Origin: JAICYJ01 sp963737445
Lineage (GTDB): Bacteria > Actinomycetota > Thermoleophilia > Gaiellales > JAICJC01
Direction: 5' to 3'
NCBI GenBank assembly: GCA_963737445.1
Contig: CAVTSO010000001.1
Coordinates: 310,001 to 374,000 of the forward strand
Length of the DNA stretch: 64,000 nt
Numbering within the stretch: the first letter of the stretch is position 1; each line of letters starts with the position of its first letter. Under the pieces are notes generated by a model. It saw only the letters and a program-made list of their open reading frames with translations, made no database searches and was not told where the DNA came from. The position numbers and the translations under genes are program-made. This document shows, in pieces, positions 54,011 through 62,077 of the stretch.

Positions 54011-54538
54011 ATCCGCTGCCTGCTGCTTGATGCGACCATGCGACCGACCAGCCTCGTCTCGCGCGAGCGCGCCGTGACGCTGGTGGTCTGCGGCCACGCG
54101 CAGGTGATCGCCGAGGACGAAGAGGTGGTCTACCGCTCCCAGCATCTGCGGCTGGCGCTGCCCGTGATCCTGCAGGTGCCGGCCTACGTGGAGCTGCGCC
54201 CGATCGTCAAGCACACGGTGGTGCGTCGGGTGCTGTTCTGCCGCGACAACTGGCGCTGCGCCTACTGCGGCCGCGACGGCGGGCCGCGCGATCTCACCGT
54301 CGACCACGTGAAGCCGCTGTCTCGCGGCGGCGAACACGCCTGGGACAACGTGGTGGCAGCCTGCCGCCGCTGCAACCACCGCAAGGGCAGCCGGCTCCCC
54401 TACGAGGCGGGCATGTACCCGCGCAACGTGCCGAAGCGGCCGGACATGGTGCAGGTGGCCTGGGCGGGGCGGCTGACGCACCCGCTGCAGCGGCAGTACG
54501 TGGCGCAGTGGCACAAGGTGCCGGAGGCGGCTCTGTAG
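54011..54538 (+). CDS. HNH endonuclease, possible AUC start
   Basis: 175 residues from ATC 54011 (IRCLLLDATMRPTSLVSRERAV) or 166 from ATG 54038. Homologs of this actinobacterial HNH group begin with a strand like LLLDATYxP, so the upstream start fits better and has a perfect ribosome binding site. The zinc pair is CAYCGRDG and CRRCN, with the HNH core LTVDHVKPLSRGGEHAWDNVVAACRRC in between (pieces near 95-125). It cleaves nucleic acid; the role is unknown. The frame is open back to the GGDEF stop. A G-to-C error at the start codon is the simple alternative. Confidence 0.85.
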   Translation: MRCLLLDATMRPTSLVSRERAVTLVVCGHAQVIAEDEEVVYRSQHLRLALPVILQVPAYVELRPIVKHTVVRRVLFCRDNWRCAYCGRDGGPRDLTVDHVKPLSRGGEHAWDNVVAACRRCNHRKGSRLPYEAGMYPRNVPKRPDMVQVAWAGRLTHPLQRQYVAQWHKVPEAAL

Positions 54539-54609
54539 CCTCCGAGCGCGGCTACGCCGAAGCCTCTGCTGTACTCGGCGGGAGCCCGCCGCTGTCGGGC
54601 CGGCTCCCT

Positions 54610-55494
54610 TCAGTCAGTGCGCAGTTGCGCCGCCATCCCCAACGCGCTCTGCATCTGAGCCGCCACCGGCCCCGGCACTCCGTCCCCCACCGCCCGCTCG
54701 TCCAGCGTCACCACCGGCATCACCTCGCGCACGCTCGAGCTGGTGAACACCTCGCCGGCCGCGAACAGTCGCTCGATCGCAAACGCGTCCTCCACCACCT
54801 CGATACCGCGCGCTGCCGCCGCGGCCAGCAGAGTGTCGCGCGTGACCCCGGCCAGGATGCCCAGGTCGAGCCCAGGCGTGCACAGCCTCTCGCCCTCCGT
54901 GAACCACACGTTCGACGTCGGCCCCTCCAGCACGATCCCCTCGGCCGACACGAACACCGCATCGTCCGCCCCGCGCCGGTGAGCCTCCCGCTGGGCCGCC
55001 ATGTTCACCGCGTAGCTCGTCGACTTCACGCCCGGCAGCAGCCACGGCGACGAGCGCCGCGCGTGCGCGCCGATCGCCAGCTGCAGCGAGGCCAGCGCCA
55101 CGCCACGCTTGCGCTGCTGCTCGAGCCCCTCCGGCAGCGCCGTCACCAGCGCGAACCCGACGCCGTCTTGCTCCGCCTCGCGGCCACCCGTCCACACCAC
55201 CCGCAGCACGCAGCCCGGCACCGCCGCCGCTGCCACCGCCTCCAGCGCCAGCGGCCCCAGCCGGGATGGGTCGGGCGCCGGCAGGCCCAGCACCTCGGCC
55301 GACCCCACCAGCCGCGCCAGGTGCGCGTCCAGCCGGAACGGCACCCCCTCGTAGACCCGCATCGTCTCGAACGCGGCCCGGCCCCGCAGCACCCCCGCGT
55401 CGTCCGCGTGCAGCAGCGGCTGCTCCGGGTCGACAACGCCGCGGCCGAGCAGCGCCACCGCCAGCGGCGCGTTGCGGGGAGAGGGCACCGGCAT
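54610..55494 (-). CDS. class IV (fold type IV) PLP aminotransferase or aminodeoxychorismate lyase
   Basis: 294 residues. AFETMRVYEGVPFRLDAHLARL near 40-61 and the PLP lysine in LLPGVKSTSYAVNMAAQREA near 153-172, then ADDAVFVSAEGIVLEGPTSNVWF in pieces, all typical of the PabC/BCAT/D-amino-acid transaminase family. The sequence cannot decide between folate synthesis (PabC) and transamination; no pabA/B genes are near. The ATG at 55494 has TAGTCT eight bases upstream, in a box shared with rnhA. Confidence 0.83.
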   Translation of the reverse strand: MPVPSPRNAPLAVALLGRGVVDPEQPLLHADDAGVLRGRAAFETMRVYEGVPFRLDAHLARLVGSAEVLGLPAPDPSRLGPLALEAVAAAAVPGCVLRVVWTGGREAEQDGVGFALVTALPEGLEQQRKRGVALASLQLAIGAHARRSSPWLLPGVKSTSYAVNMAAQREAHRRGADDAVFVSAEGIVLEGPTSNVWFTEGERLCTPGLDLGILAGVTRDTLLAAAAARGIEVVEDAFAIERLFAAGEVFTSSSVREVMPVVTLDERAVGDGVPGPVAAQMQSALGMAAQLRTD

Positions 55495-55501
55495 CGAGCT
55501 C

Positions 55502-55509
55502 TAGACTAG
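55502..55509. promoter_or_regulatory. palindromic bidirectional -10 box
   Basis: CTAGACTAG (55501-55509) contains TAGACT on the plus strand (55502-55507), ending six bases before the rnhA GTG. It also contains TAGTCT on the minus strand (55508-55503), ending eight bases before the aminotransferase ATG. The two divergent leaderless genes appear to share one -10 core. Confidence 0.6.
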
Positions 55510-55513
55510 CGAC

Positions 55514-55960
55514 GTGGCCGAGGTCGTGGAACTGTGGACGGACGGCGCCTGCTCGGGGAATCCCGGGCCGGGCGGCTGGGGCGCGATCCTGATCTGGAAC
55601 GGCCACGAGCGCGAGCTGTCCGGCGGCGAGGCCGACACCACCAACAACCGCATGGAGCTGATGTCGGTGATCATGGGCCTGGCCGCCATCACGCGGCCGA
55701 TGGACGTCGTCATCAACACCGACTCTGCCTACGTGGAGCAGGCGTTCACGAAGGGCTGGCTGGAGCAGTGGCAGCGGAACGGCTGGCGCACCGCCGCCAA
55801 GCAGGCCGTCAAGAACCAGGATCTGTGGCAGCGCCTGGCCGAGGAGGCCGCCCGTCACAACGTTAGCTTCCAGCGCGTGCGCGGCCACACCGGCGTCGAG
55901 ATGAACGAGCGCGCCGACCAGCTGGCCGTTGCCGAGCGCGACCGCTACGCCACGGTATGA
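55514..55960 (+). CDS. rnhA: ribonuclease HI
   Basis: 148 residues. All four catalytic acids are visible: Asp in WTDGACSGNPGPGGWG near 8-23, Glu in NNRMELMSVI, Asp in INTDSAYVEQAF, and Asp in NERADQLAV. The basic handle WLEQWQRNGWRTAAKQAVKNQDLW (in pieces) is also present, as in E. coli RNase HI. It removes RNA from RNA-DNA hybrids. GTG 55514 is leaderless behind TAGACT. The stop overlaps the next gene (ATGA). Confidence 0.95.
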   Translation: MAEVVELWTDGACSGNPGPGGWGAILIWNGHERELSGGEADTTNNRMELMSVIMGLAAITRPMDVVINTDSAYVEQAFTKGWLEQWQRNGWRTAAKQAVKNQDLWQRLAEEAARHNVSFQRVRGHTGVEMNERADQLAVAERDRYATV

Positions 55961-56676
55961 CGCAGGGCACCTCGACACGCAAGCGCCACGCGCTGGGTCT
56001 GTTCGACGGCATCGCGGCCGACTACGACCGCTGGGCGCAGCTGCTCTCGTTCGGCAACGACCGCCGCTGGCACGACCTGCTGGTGGACCGGCTGGCGGTC
56101 GGGCCCGACTCGGTCGTGGCCGATGTCGCCACCGGCACCGCCGCCGTCGCCATGTCGATCGCCTGGCGCCACGGCAGCCGCGTGATCGGGATCGACCAGA
56201 ACCAGGCGATGCTGGCCCGCGGCCGCGAACGCGTGGCGGCGAGCGGGCTGGACGGCCGCATCGAGCTGGTGCAGGGCGAGGCCGAGGCGCTGCCGCTCGA
56301 GGATGCCTCGGTGGACGCGCTCGTGCACACCTACCTGCTGCGCTACGTCGACGACCCGCCCGCGGTGCTGCGCGAGCTGGCCCGCCCGATCCGCCCCGGC
56401 GGCGAGATGGCATCGCTCGAGTTCTTCGTGCCCGCGGGCGCCTGGCACCCGGCCTGGTGGGCCTGGACGCGGATCGGCCTGCCCGCCGTGGGCGCGGCCG
56501 GCGGCCCCGGCTGGTATCGCACCGGCCGCTTCCTGGGCCCCAGCATCGAGCGCTTCTGGCACGACCACCCGCTGGAACAGGTGCTGGGCTGGTGGCACGA
56601 TGCCGGCATCGGCAACGTCCGCGCCCAGCGGCTATCCGTGGGCGGCGCGGTCATCATCCGCGGCACCAGGACCTGA
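55957..56676 (+). CDS. UbiE/MenG-type class I SAM methyltransferase
   Basis: 239 residues. LFDGIAADYDRWAQLLSFGNDRRWHDLL (near 14-41, in pieces) is the UbiE/MenG opening, followed by the SAM site VADVATGTAAVAMSIA near 55-70 and a post-I acidic residue in GIDQNQAML. It probably methylates demethylmenaquinone, consistent with a respiratory actinobacterium; a generic methyltransferase remains possible. It is coupled to rnhA by a four-base overlap. Confidence 0.82.
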   Translation: MTQGTSTRKRHALGLFDGIAADYDRWAQLLSFGNDRRWHDLLVDRLAVGPDSVVADVATGTAAVAMSIAWRHGSRVIGIDQNQAMLARGRERVAASGLDGRIELVQGEAEALPLEDASVDALVHTYLLRYVDDPPAVLRELARPIRPGGEMASLEFFVPAGAWHPAWWAWTRIGLPAVGAAGGPGWYRTGRFLGPSIERFWHDHPLEQVLGWWHDAGIGNVRAQRLSVGGAVIIRGTRT

Positions 56677-56700
56677 ACACACACACCGAAGGAGACCCAG

Positions 56701-57087
56701 ATGGCCACCGTCGACCTCAGCACGCTTCCCGTCAAGCCCACCAGCTTCGGCCGCTGGCAGCAGTTGAACGGCCCGCTGGGCCTGCAGGCGTTCGGCATGA
56801 ACGCGATCGTCTGCGACCCCGGCGAGGAGTTCGACATCGCCCACAACGAGTCCGAGACCGGCCACCAGGAGGCCTACGTCGTGGTCAGCGGCCGGGCCGT
56901 TTTCACCATCGGCGACGACCGCATTGAGGCGGGGCCGGGCACGGTCGTGTCCGCCCCCGACCCGGCGGCGAACCGCGCCTACGAGGCGCTCGAGCCCAGC
57001 ACCCGCATCGTCTGCATCGGCGCGGCGCCGGGAGCGGCCCACCCGTACGGTGAGTGGATCGACGAGGACGAGCCGGAGGGGCACTGA
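56701..57087 (+). CDS. small cupin protein
   Basis: 128 residues, single cupin barrel. HNESETGHQEAYVVVSGRAVFTIGD (pieces near 44-68) supplies His and Glu ligands, and APDPAANRAYEAL near 84-96 holds a second motif lacking the usual histidine. AAGGAGA precedes the ATG. Ends ten bases before the convergent M20 peptidase. Function unknown. Confidence 0.78.
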   Translation: MATVDLSTLPVKPTSFGRWQQLNGPLGLQAFGMNAIVCDPGEEFDIAHNESETGHQEAYVVVSGRAVFTIGDDRIEAGPGTVVSAPDPAANRAYEALEPSTRIVCIGAAPGAAHPYGEWIDEDEPEGH

Positions 57088-57097
57088 GCGGCCCGCG

Positions 57098-58225
57098 CTA
57101 GGAACAGAAGCTCGCGATCACACGGTCGAGGGCGTCCACGCAGCGGTCGAGCTGGTTCAGGTCGACCCACTCGACGTCGGCGTGGGCGCCCTCCCCGCCG
57201 GGGCCGAAAATGACGGTGGGGATGCCGGCGGCCGAGAAGATCGCGCTGTCCGCCCAGAAGGGGACGCCGATCACGGGCACGTCGCCGCCCAGTGCCTCGC
57301 GGGCGGCGGTCACGATCGCCGAGTCCGCGTCCACCTCGAACGGGTCACGCACCAGCGTCGTGTGCAGCTCGGCCAACAGATCGTGGCCGGCCTCGGTGAT
57401 CGCATCCAGCATCGCCGACAGCTCGGCCTCGACGCTCTCGGCTGTCTCGCCAGGCAGCGTCCGGCGCTCCAGCTGCAGCCGGCAGCTGTCCGGGTAGGTC
57501 GAGAGCTCGCGGCCGCCGTCGATGATCGAGGCGTGGATCGATCCCGGGCCGAGCAGCGGGTGGCCTTCGCGGGCGGCCAGCTCGGCGGACATCTGCTCGA
57601 GGCCGACCAGCACGTGACCCATGCGGGCGATCGCATCGACGCCGTCCTGCGGGCGCGAGCCGTGCGCCGCGCGGCCGCCGACCACGATCCGGTGCCAAGT
57701 GAAGCCCTTGTGCGCGACAGCGACGCTGATCTCGGCGCCTGTCGGCTCGGTCACGATGGCGGCGTCTGCCGTGACCGTCTGCGCCACCGCCTGGGCACCG
57801 GCCGACGCGAACTCCTCGTCGCAGACCGCGGCCACCACCACGTCACCGGCCAGCCCGCGCTCGGGGGCAGCCGCCGCGGCCACCATGATCGCGGCCAGGC
57901 CGGCCTTCATGTCGTAGGCACCGCGCCCGTAGAGCCGCTCGCCCTCGACGCGGGGCCGGAAGGGATCGCTCATGCCGTCCACCCCGACCACGTCCATGTG
58001 CGCGTTCAGGAGCAGCGTGCGGCCGCCGCCGCTGCCGCGGGCGCGCCCGACGGCGTTCGGCCGGCCGGGCTCGGCGTCTGACACGTCCACCTCGAGACCG
58101 CGCGCCTCCAGCCAGCCGCCCACGAACCGCGCGATCTCGGCCTCCCCCGCCCCGCCCGGCACCAGGCTGGGGTTGACGGAGTCGATCGCGACCAGCTCGG
58201 CCAGCAGCGCACGGGCGTCTTCCAT
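57098..58225 (-). CDS. M20-family deacylase/peptidase (ArgE/DapE-like)
   Basis: 375 residues. Metal-site motifs LLLNAHMDVVGVDG near 70-83, YGRGAYDMKAGLAAIM near 99-114, VCDEEFASAGA near 132-142, a dimerisation domain beginning GFTWHRIVVGGRAAHGSRP, and IFGPGGEGAHADVEWVD near the end. It resembles acetylornithine deacetylase and succinyl-diaminopimelate desuccinylase, but substrate choice is not visible. ATG 58225 is supported by TAATGT seven bases upstream. Confidence 0.87.
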   Translation of the reverse strand: MEDARALLAELVAIDSVNPSLVPGGAGEAEIARFVGGWLEARGLEVDVSDAEPGRPNAVGRARGSGGGRTLLLNAHMDVVGVDGMSDPFRPRVEGERLYGRGAYDMKAGLAAIMVAAAAAPERGLAGDVVVAAVCDEEFASAGAQAVAQTVTADAAIVTEPTGAEISVAVAHKGFTWHRIVVGGRAAHGSRPQDGVDAIARMGHVLVGLEQMSAELAAREGHPLLGPGSIHASIIDGGRELSTYPDSCRLQLERRTLPGETAESVEAELSAMLDAITEAGHDLLAELHTTLVRDPFEVDADSAIVTAAREALGGDVPVIGVPFWADSAIFSAAGIPTVIFGPGGEGAHADVEWVDLNQLDRCVDALDRVIASFCS

Positions 58226-58232
58226 GCGCGCC

Positions 58233-58238
58233 ACATTA
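58233..58238 (-). promoter_or_regulatory. -10-like box of the ArgE/DapE-like gene
   Basis: TAATGT on the minus strand ends seven bases before the ATG at 58225, with no ribosome binding site. Confidence 0.5.
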
Positions 58239-58284
58239 GCGAGCCAGGCGGGCCCGGGACTGGACGATCCGGACACAATCTCGG

Positions 58285-59574
58285 TCACTGCGCGTGCGCG
58301 TCGGCGTAGGCGTGCGCCTCGGCCACCACCTGGTCGAACGAGACGCCCAGCCCCCGCTGGAATGCCTCGCGCACCTGGGCCTCGCCGTAGACCGCTCCGT
58401 GGTGCGCGGCGTGCATGGCGTTGAACGCCTTCGCCAGCCGGGCGATGCCCGCCGCGCCGCCGTGGCGCTCCATGATCACCGCCGACATGGCCTGACCGTC
58501 CTCGTAGCAGAGGTCGACCGCGGCCGGGGTGCGCAGCCCCCAGTCGGTGACGCGCGTGCGCCAGACCGTGATCGACGGGAAGCCGCCGCTCGCGTACAGG
58601 TGCGCGATGCTCCCGAGCGTGAGGTGCACGCCCAACGTGCGCAGGTAGCTGTCCTCCTCGTACATCGCAAGGCCCTCAATCAGGCTGTGCGGCGAGCGGC
58701 CCAGCATCCCCATGCTGGCCACGTGCGTCAGCTCGTGGGCGATGGTGCCGTCCCGCTCCAGCACGTTGCCGGGGCCCCACACCGGCCACTCGATGTAGGC
58801 GACGCCGTTGATCACGAAGCCTTCGGGCAGCTCCTTGCGGAAGATCTTGACGCCCGACAGTTGCTGCCCCTGCTTGCGGGTGCTGATCACGAAGATGACC
58901 GGGTGCGCGGCGGCCCGGTCGCGCCCGAACAGGCCGGTCAGCCGGGGCACCACCTCGTCGGCATCCGACAGGATCTGCGTGGCGTCGTTCGCCGCTTCGA
59001 CCGCCTCGTAGATCACGGTCGTGTGCTTCCCCGTCAGCACCGACGGCACCTCGAACAGGCGCAGGCCGTAGGCCTTCGTGTGGACGGCCTTCCGGGCCGA
59101 GATGTCGGCCACCACGCGCCAGGCGCCCTCGCTCTCGCTCGCCAGCATCACCCGGTCGCCCAGCTTCACCCAGTTCGACAGCGGCGCCGGCGAGAACCGC
59201 GCGCTGATCGACACCCGCACGCCTACCGATCCGGGGTCGGGCACTTTCACCGGCTTCGCGGTCATCTTGACGGCGCCGATCGGCAGCCGCCCGAACCAGG
59301 TCTGCAGGTCGTCCAGCGTGCTCTGGTTCGCGAACGTGCCTGCCGCCTGCACCACCGGCGCGGCGTCGGCCATGCGGTGCAGCGCGAGCGCCTTCAGGTA
59401 CGTCTCCACCGCCGGCCTGGCCGCGCTGAAGCGCTCCGCAGTGGTCATCGCGTCGGCCGGCGAGGGCGCGGTGGAGGGCGGGTGCGAGGACGGTCCGATA
59501 CCGCACCCAGGAAGCGCCAGGAGCAACAGGCAGATCAGGGGTGTCAACGATGAACGGCGCACTGGTGCATGCAT
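58285..59574 (-). CDS. lipoprotein with gluzincin (HExxH) metallopeptidase domain
   Basis: 429 residues. The N-terminus is a lipoprotein signal, LICLLLLALPGCG, with the lipobox cysteine near residue 24, so the protein is anchored outside the membrane. Residues 40-180 form a likely alpha/beta NTF2-like region. The C-terminal half has the zinc motif GTIAHELTHVA (HELTH, near 265-275) followed by SLIEGLAMYEED, the third-ligand glutamate typical of peptidase MA-type enzymes. The substrate is unknown. It follows the cysteine dioxygenase with a 29-base gap and is probably in the same transcript. Confidence 0.8.
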   Translation of the reverse strand: MHAPVRRSSLTPLICLLLLALPGCGIGPSSHPPSTAPSPADAMTTAERFSAARPAVETYLKALALHRMADAAPVVQAAGTFANQSTLDDLQTWFGRLPIGAVKMTAKPVKVPDPGSVGVRVSISARFSPAPLSNWVKLGDRVMLASESEGAWRVVADISARKAVHTKAYGLRLFEVPSVLTGKHTTVIYEAVEAANDATQILSDADEVVPRLTGLFGRDRAAAHPVIFVISTRKQGQQLSGVKIFRKELPEGFVINGVAYIEWPVWGPGNVLERDGTIAHELTHVASMGMLGRSPHSLIEGLAMYEEDSYLRTLGVHLTLGSIAHLYASGGFPSITVWRTRVTDWGLRTPAAVDLCYEDGQAMSAVIMERHGGAAGIARLAKAFNAMHAAHHGAVYGEAQVREAFQRGLGVSFDQVVAEAHAYADAHAQ

Positions 59575-59603
59575 CGGCGCGCCGCCGCTCAGGCTTCAGT
59601 CCT

Positions 59604-60119
59604 TCACTGCTGCAGCTCTTCGGCGTAGCTGGCCGAGCGGCGCGAGACGCGGCCGTCCTCCCCCACGTCGTAGTAGCCCATCCGCCACAGCGGCGGCGAG
59701 TACAGGTGCAGCGAGGTGGTGACATGCCCCGCGGCGTTTCGCACGTCGTGGATGCGCGACGCATCGAACCGGAACGACTGCCCGACGTCGTAGCGCGTGG
59801 TGTCGATGCCCGAGCCCAGGCACAGCCGGTCCTCGTCGAGCGCTCCGTCCACGATCCGCACGGCTCCGCCGGACAGGTCGTGATCGTGCAGCCCGGTGTC
59901 CTGCGTGCCGCTCCAGCAGATCAGCCACACGTCCAGGTGGTGGTCGCGGTAGAGCTCGGTGTAGATGCGCTCCTCATCGCTGTGCCGGACGAGGTGCTGC
60001 CACAGCTCGGTGCGCTCGGCCAGCTCGCCGGCCAGTGCCTCGGCCTGCTCCGGATCGAGGTCGTGGTCGCCCAGCCGCTCGCGGAAGAAGCCGTGCAGAT
60101 CGGTGTCGCGGTCGCTCAT
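59604..60119 (-). CDS. cysteine dioxygenase
   Basis: 171 residues, bacterial type I cysteine dioxygenase fold (a cupin). Iron ligands are in CWSGTQDTGLHDHDLSGGAVRIVDG (HDH near 76-78) with the third histidine in ASRIHDVRNAAG near 120. It oxidises L-cysteine to cysteine sulfinate using O2. The ATG at 60119 overlaps the amidohydrolase stop. A related thiol dioxygenase (for example 3-mercaptopropionate) cannot be excluded. Confidence 0.82.
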   Translation of the reverse strand: MSDRDTDLHGFFRERLGDHDLDPEQAEALAGELAERTELWQHLVRHSDEERIYTELYRDHHLDVWLICWSGTQDTGLHDHDLSGGAVRIVDGALDEDRLCLGSGIDTTRYDVGQSFRFDASRIHDVRNAAGHVTTSLHLYSPPLWRMGYYDVGEDGRVSRRSASYAEELQQ

Positions 60120-61072
60120 GGTCGCTCCATCTGGTCGAACAGCCTGAGGGGATTGGTGTGCGCCACCGCGTCCTGCACGGCCGCACCCAGGTCGGTCAGC
60201 GCCCGCCCAACCGGCAGCGGGCTGATGACCGGTATATCGGTGCCGAGCACGATCTGCTCGACCCCGTAGGTGGCCATGCCGCACTCGAGCGCCAGCCGTC
60301 CGCAGGACGCGGTGTCCAGGTACAGGTTGCGGTCGATCGCGCGCGTCTCGCCGCTGAACGCCCGCCAGCGCTCCTCCAGGAAGGGCGCGCCGCCGGCCAT
60401 GATCGCGAAGCAGACGCGCAGGCCGGGCCAGCGTGACGCGCCCAGCGTGCGCCAGCCGAAGAAGGCCCGGATCGACAGGCCCGGGTAGACGCCCAGGTTC
60501 GGCCACCAGATCGGCATGCCCGCATCGCACGCGTATGGCCGCGTCTCCGGCGCCGGCCCCGGATGCACGAACAGCGCGGCACCGCGGCGCTCCAGCATGT
60601 CCAGCAGCGGTGCCACCCGCTCGATCGCATCCGGCCCGGCCAGCGCCTCGCTGGGCAACGAGGCGCCCACGAAGCCGCGGTCGAGCGCCGCCTCCACGGT
60701 ACGCGCGCCGGCGTCCGGGCAGGCCAGCGGAGCCGCCGCCCAGCCGGCCAGCCGCCCGTCCGACTGCTCGATCAGGCCGGCCAGGCCGTCGTGGTAGGCG
60801 CCGATCAGCTCCAGCGACTCCGCCTCCGGCAGCGCCTCGATGCCAAGCGGCGTCGACAGCGAGATCACGGCCCGCTCGATGCCGGCGGCATCGAGCGCCG
60901 CCAGCCTGGTGTCAAGCCGGTGCCGGTTGAGGTCGACCGCCCCCGCCGGCTCGTGCGCCATGACCAGCACCGGGGTGTCGCCGCCGGCCTCCAGGTACGG
61001 CGGAGAGCGGCGGGCGCGCAGCGCGTCCACCAGCGGGCGTGGCCAGAGGTGTTGGTGGACGTCGGTTCGCAT
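60116..61072 (-). CDS. amidohydrolase-family protein (COG2159-type)
   Basis: 318 residues. The metal-binding opening TDVHQHLWPRPLVDALRAR (HxH at 6-8) and the barrel-end GTDIPVISPLP near 288-298 match amidohydrolase-2 decarboxylase/hydrolase enzymes; ALFVHPGPAPETRP near 168-181 carries another ligand. The reaction could be C-C hydrolysis or decarboxylation of a carboxylic acid. It is the first gene of an operon with cysteine dioxygenase and the lipoprotein, and is divergent from a LacI regulator with an operator in the 29-base gap. Confidence 0.83.
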   Translation of the reverse strand: MRTDVHQHLWPRPLVDALRARRSPPYLEAGGDTPVLVMAHEPAGAVDLNRHRLDTRLAALDAAGIERAVISLSTPLGIEALPEAESLELIGAYHDGLAGLIEQSDGRLAGWAAAPLACPDAGARTVEAALDRGFVGASLPSEALAGPDAIERVAPLLDMLERRGAALFVHPGPAPETRPYACDAGMPIWWPNLGVYPGLSIRAFFGWRTLGASRWPGLRVCFAIMAGGAPFLEERWRAFSGETRAIDRNLYLDTASCGRLALECGMATYGVEQIVLGTDIPVISPLPVGRALTDLGAAVQDAVAHTNPLRLFDQMERP

Positions 61073-61079
61073 CTTCGTG

Positions 61080-61095
61080 GTGAAACGATTAACAT
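61080..61095. promoter_or_regulatory. LacI-type operator overlapping a -10 box
   Basis: GTGAAAC.GATTAAC (61080-61093) is a dyad around a central CG, matching five of seven positions per half, the shape of LacI/GalR-family operators. TAACAT at 61090-61095 ends six bases before the lacI-like GTG at 61102. It therefore sits where the regulator could repress itself and the divergent amidohydrolase operon. Confidence 0.55.
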
Positions 61096-61101
61096 CTGAT
61101 T

Positions 61102-62067
61102 GTGCCGAACCACCGCCCGGAACGCAAGCGGGCCACGCTGCGGGAGCTGTCCGAGATCACCGGCCTCTCCACCGCGGGCGTCTCCTACGCCCTGCGCGGC
61201 CAGCGCGTGTCCCCCGCCACCGAGCAGCGCGTGCGCGCTGCGGCCGACCGCATCGGCTTTCGCAGCGACCCGATCGCACGCGCCCTGCGCGGCGGCCGCA
61301 CCGAGCTGGTCGGCGTGGTCGGGGGCAGCCTCGCCGACCTCTGGCACCAGCAGTTCGTGACCAGCCTGCAGGGCAGCCTCCGCCGCCACGGCCTGCGGAT
61401 GGTGCTGGCCGACGCCGCAGGCGATGCGCAGGAGGAGCTGGCCTTGGCGCGCGACCTGGCAGCCCAGCGCTGTGACGGCCTGATCGTGCTGCCGATCGAT
61501 CCCAGCGCACCGGACTGGCGGGCGATCGCCGCCGCCACACCCACGGTGTCGGTGAACGCCTCGCTGCCCGCGCCGGCCGGATCGATCAGGTTCAACTCAC
61601 TCGCCGGCATCGCCCTCGCGCTCGACCACCTGCGGGACCTGGAACACCGCGACATCGTGGTGCTGGGCGGCGGGCCGCACGTCGCACCGCGCCGGGCCGG
61701 CGTGCGCCGCGTCCGCTGCGGGTTCGCCGACGACGAGGCCCGCGCCGCCGCCGCGCGTGTGCTCGCCGGCACGCGTGCGCCGACAGCCGTGTTCGCGCTC
61801 TCCGACTCGATCGCCTGCGGCGCCTACCAGGCCTGCCGCGACGCCGGCCTGCAGGTGGGCGGAGATATCAGCGTTGTCGGCTTCGACGACATCCCGATCT
61901 CGCGCCTGCTCGATCCGGCGCTGACCGCGGTGGGATGGGACACGCCGCGAGCGGCGGTGAGCGCGGCCCAGATGCTGGTCGATGCGATCGCCGGCCGCGC
62001 CGCCGGCGAGATGGTGATCGAGCCGCGGCTGCACGTGCGCGCGAGCACCGCGCCGGCGCCGCTGTAG
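61102..62067 (+). CDS. LacI-family transcriptional regulator
   Basis: 321 residues. The N-terminal helix-turn-helix and hinge (TLRELSEITGLSTAGVSYALRGQRVSPATEQRVR in pieces, 12-45) are followed by a periplasmic-binding-protein-like sensor with LVGVVGGSLADLWHQQF, DGLIVLPID, AVFALSDSIACGAYQA and SVVGFDDIPISRLLDPALT. About 15 residues fewer than usual lie in the middle of the sensor (after GPHVAPRR), a mild shortening. It probably controls the divergent amidohydrolase operon through the operator at 61080; the effector is unknown. Confidence 0.9.
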   Translation: MPNHRPERKRATLRELSEITGLSTAGVSYALRGQRVSPATEQRVRAAADRIGFRSDPIARALRGGRTELVGVVGGSLADLWHQQFVTSLQGSLRRHGLRMVLADAAGDAQEELALARDLAAQRCDGLIVLPIDPSAPDWRAIAAATPTVSVNASLPAPAGSIRFNSLAGIALALDHLRDLEHRDIVVLGGGPHVAPRRAGVRRVRCGFADDEARAAAARVLAGTRAPTAVFALSDSIACGAYQACRDAGLQVGGDISVVGFDDIPISRLLDPALTAVGWDTPRAAVSAAQMLVDAIAGRAAGEMVIEPRLHVRASTAPAPL

Positions 62068-62070
62068 GCT
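62065..62070 (+). promoter_or_regulatory. -10-like box of the GlcD-like gene
   Basis: TAGGCT ends seven bases before the ATG at 62078. Its TAG is also the stop codon of the LacI gene, so the box is embedded in that gene's end. Confidence 0.5.
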
Positions 62071-62077
62071 CACGGCC

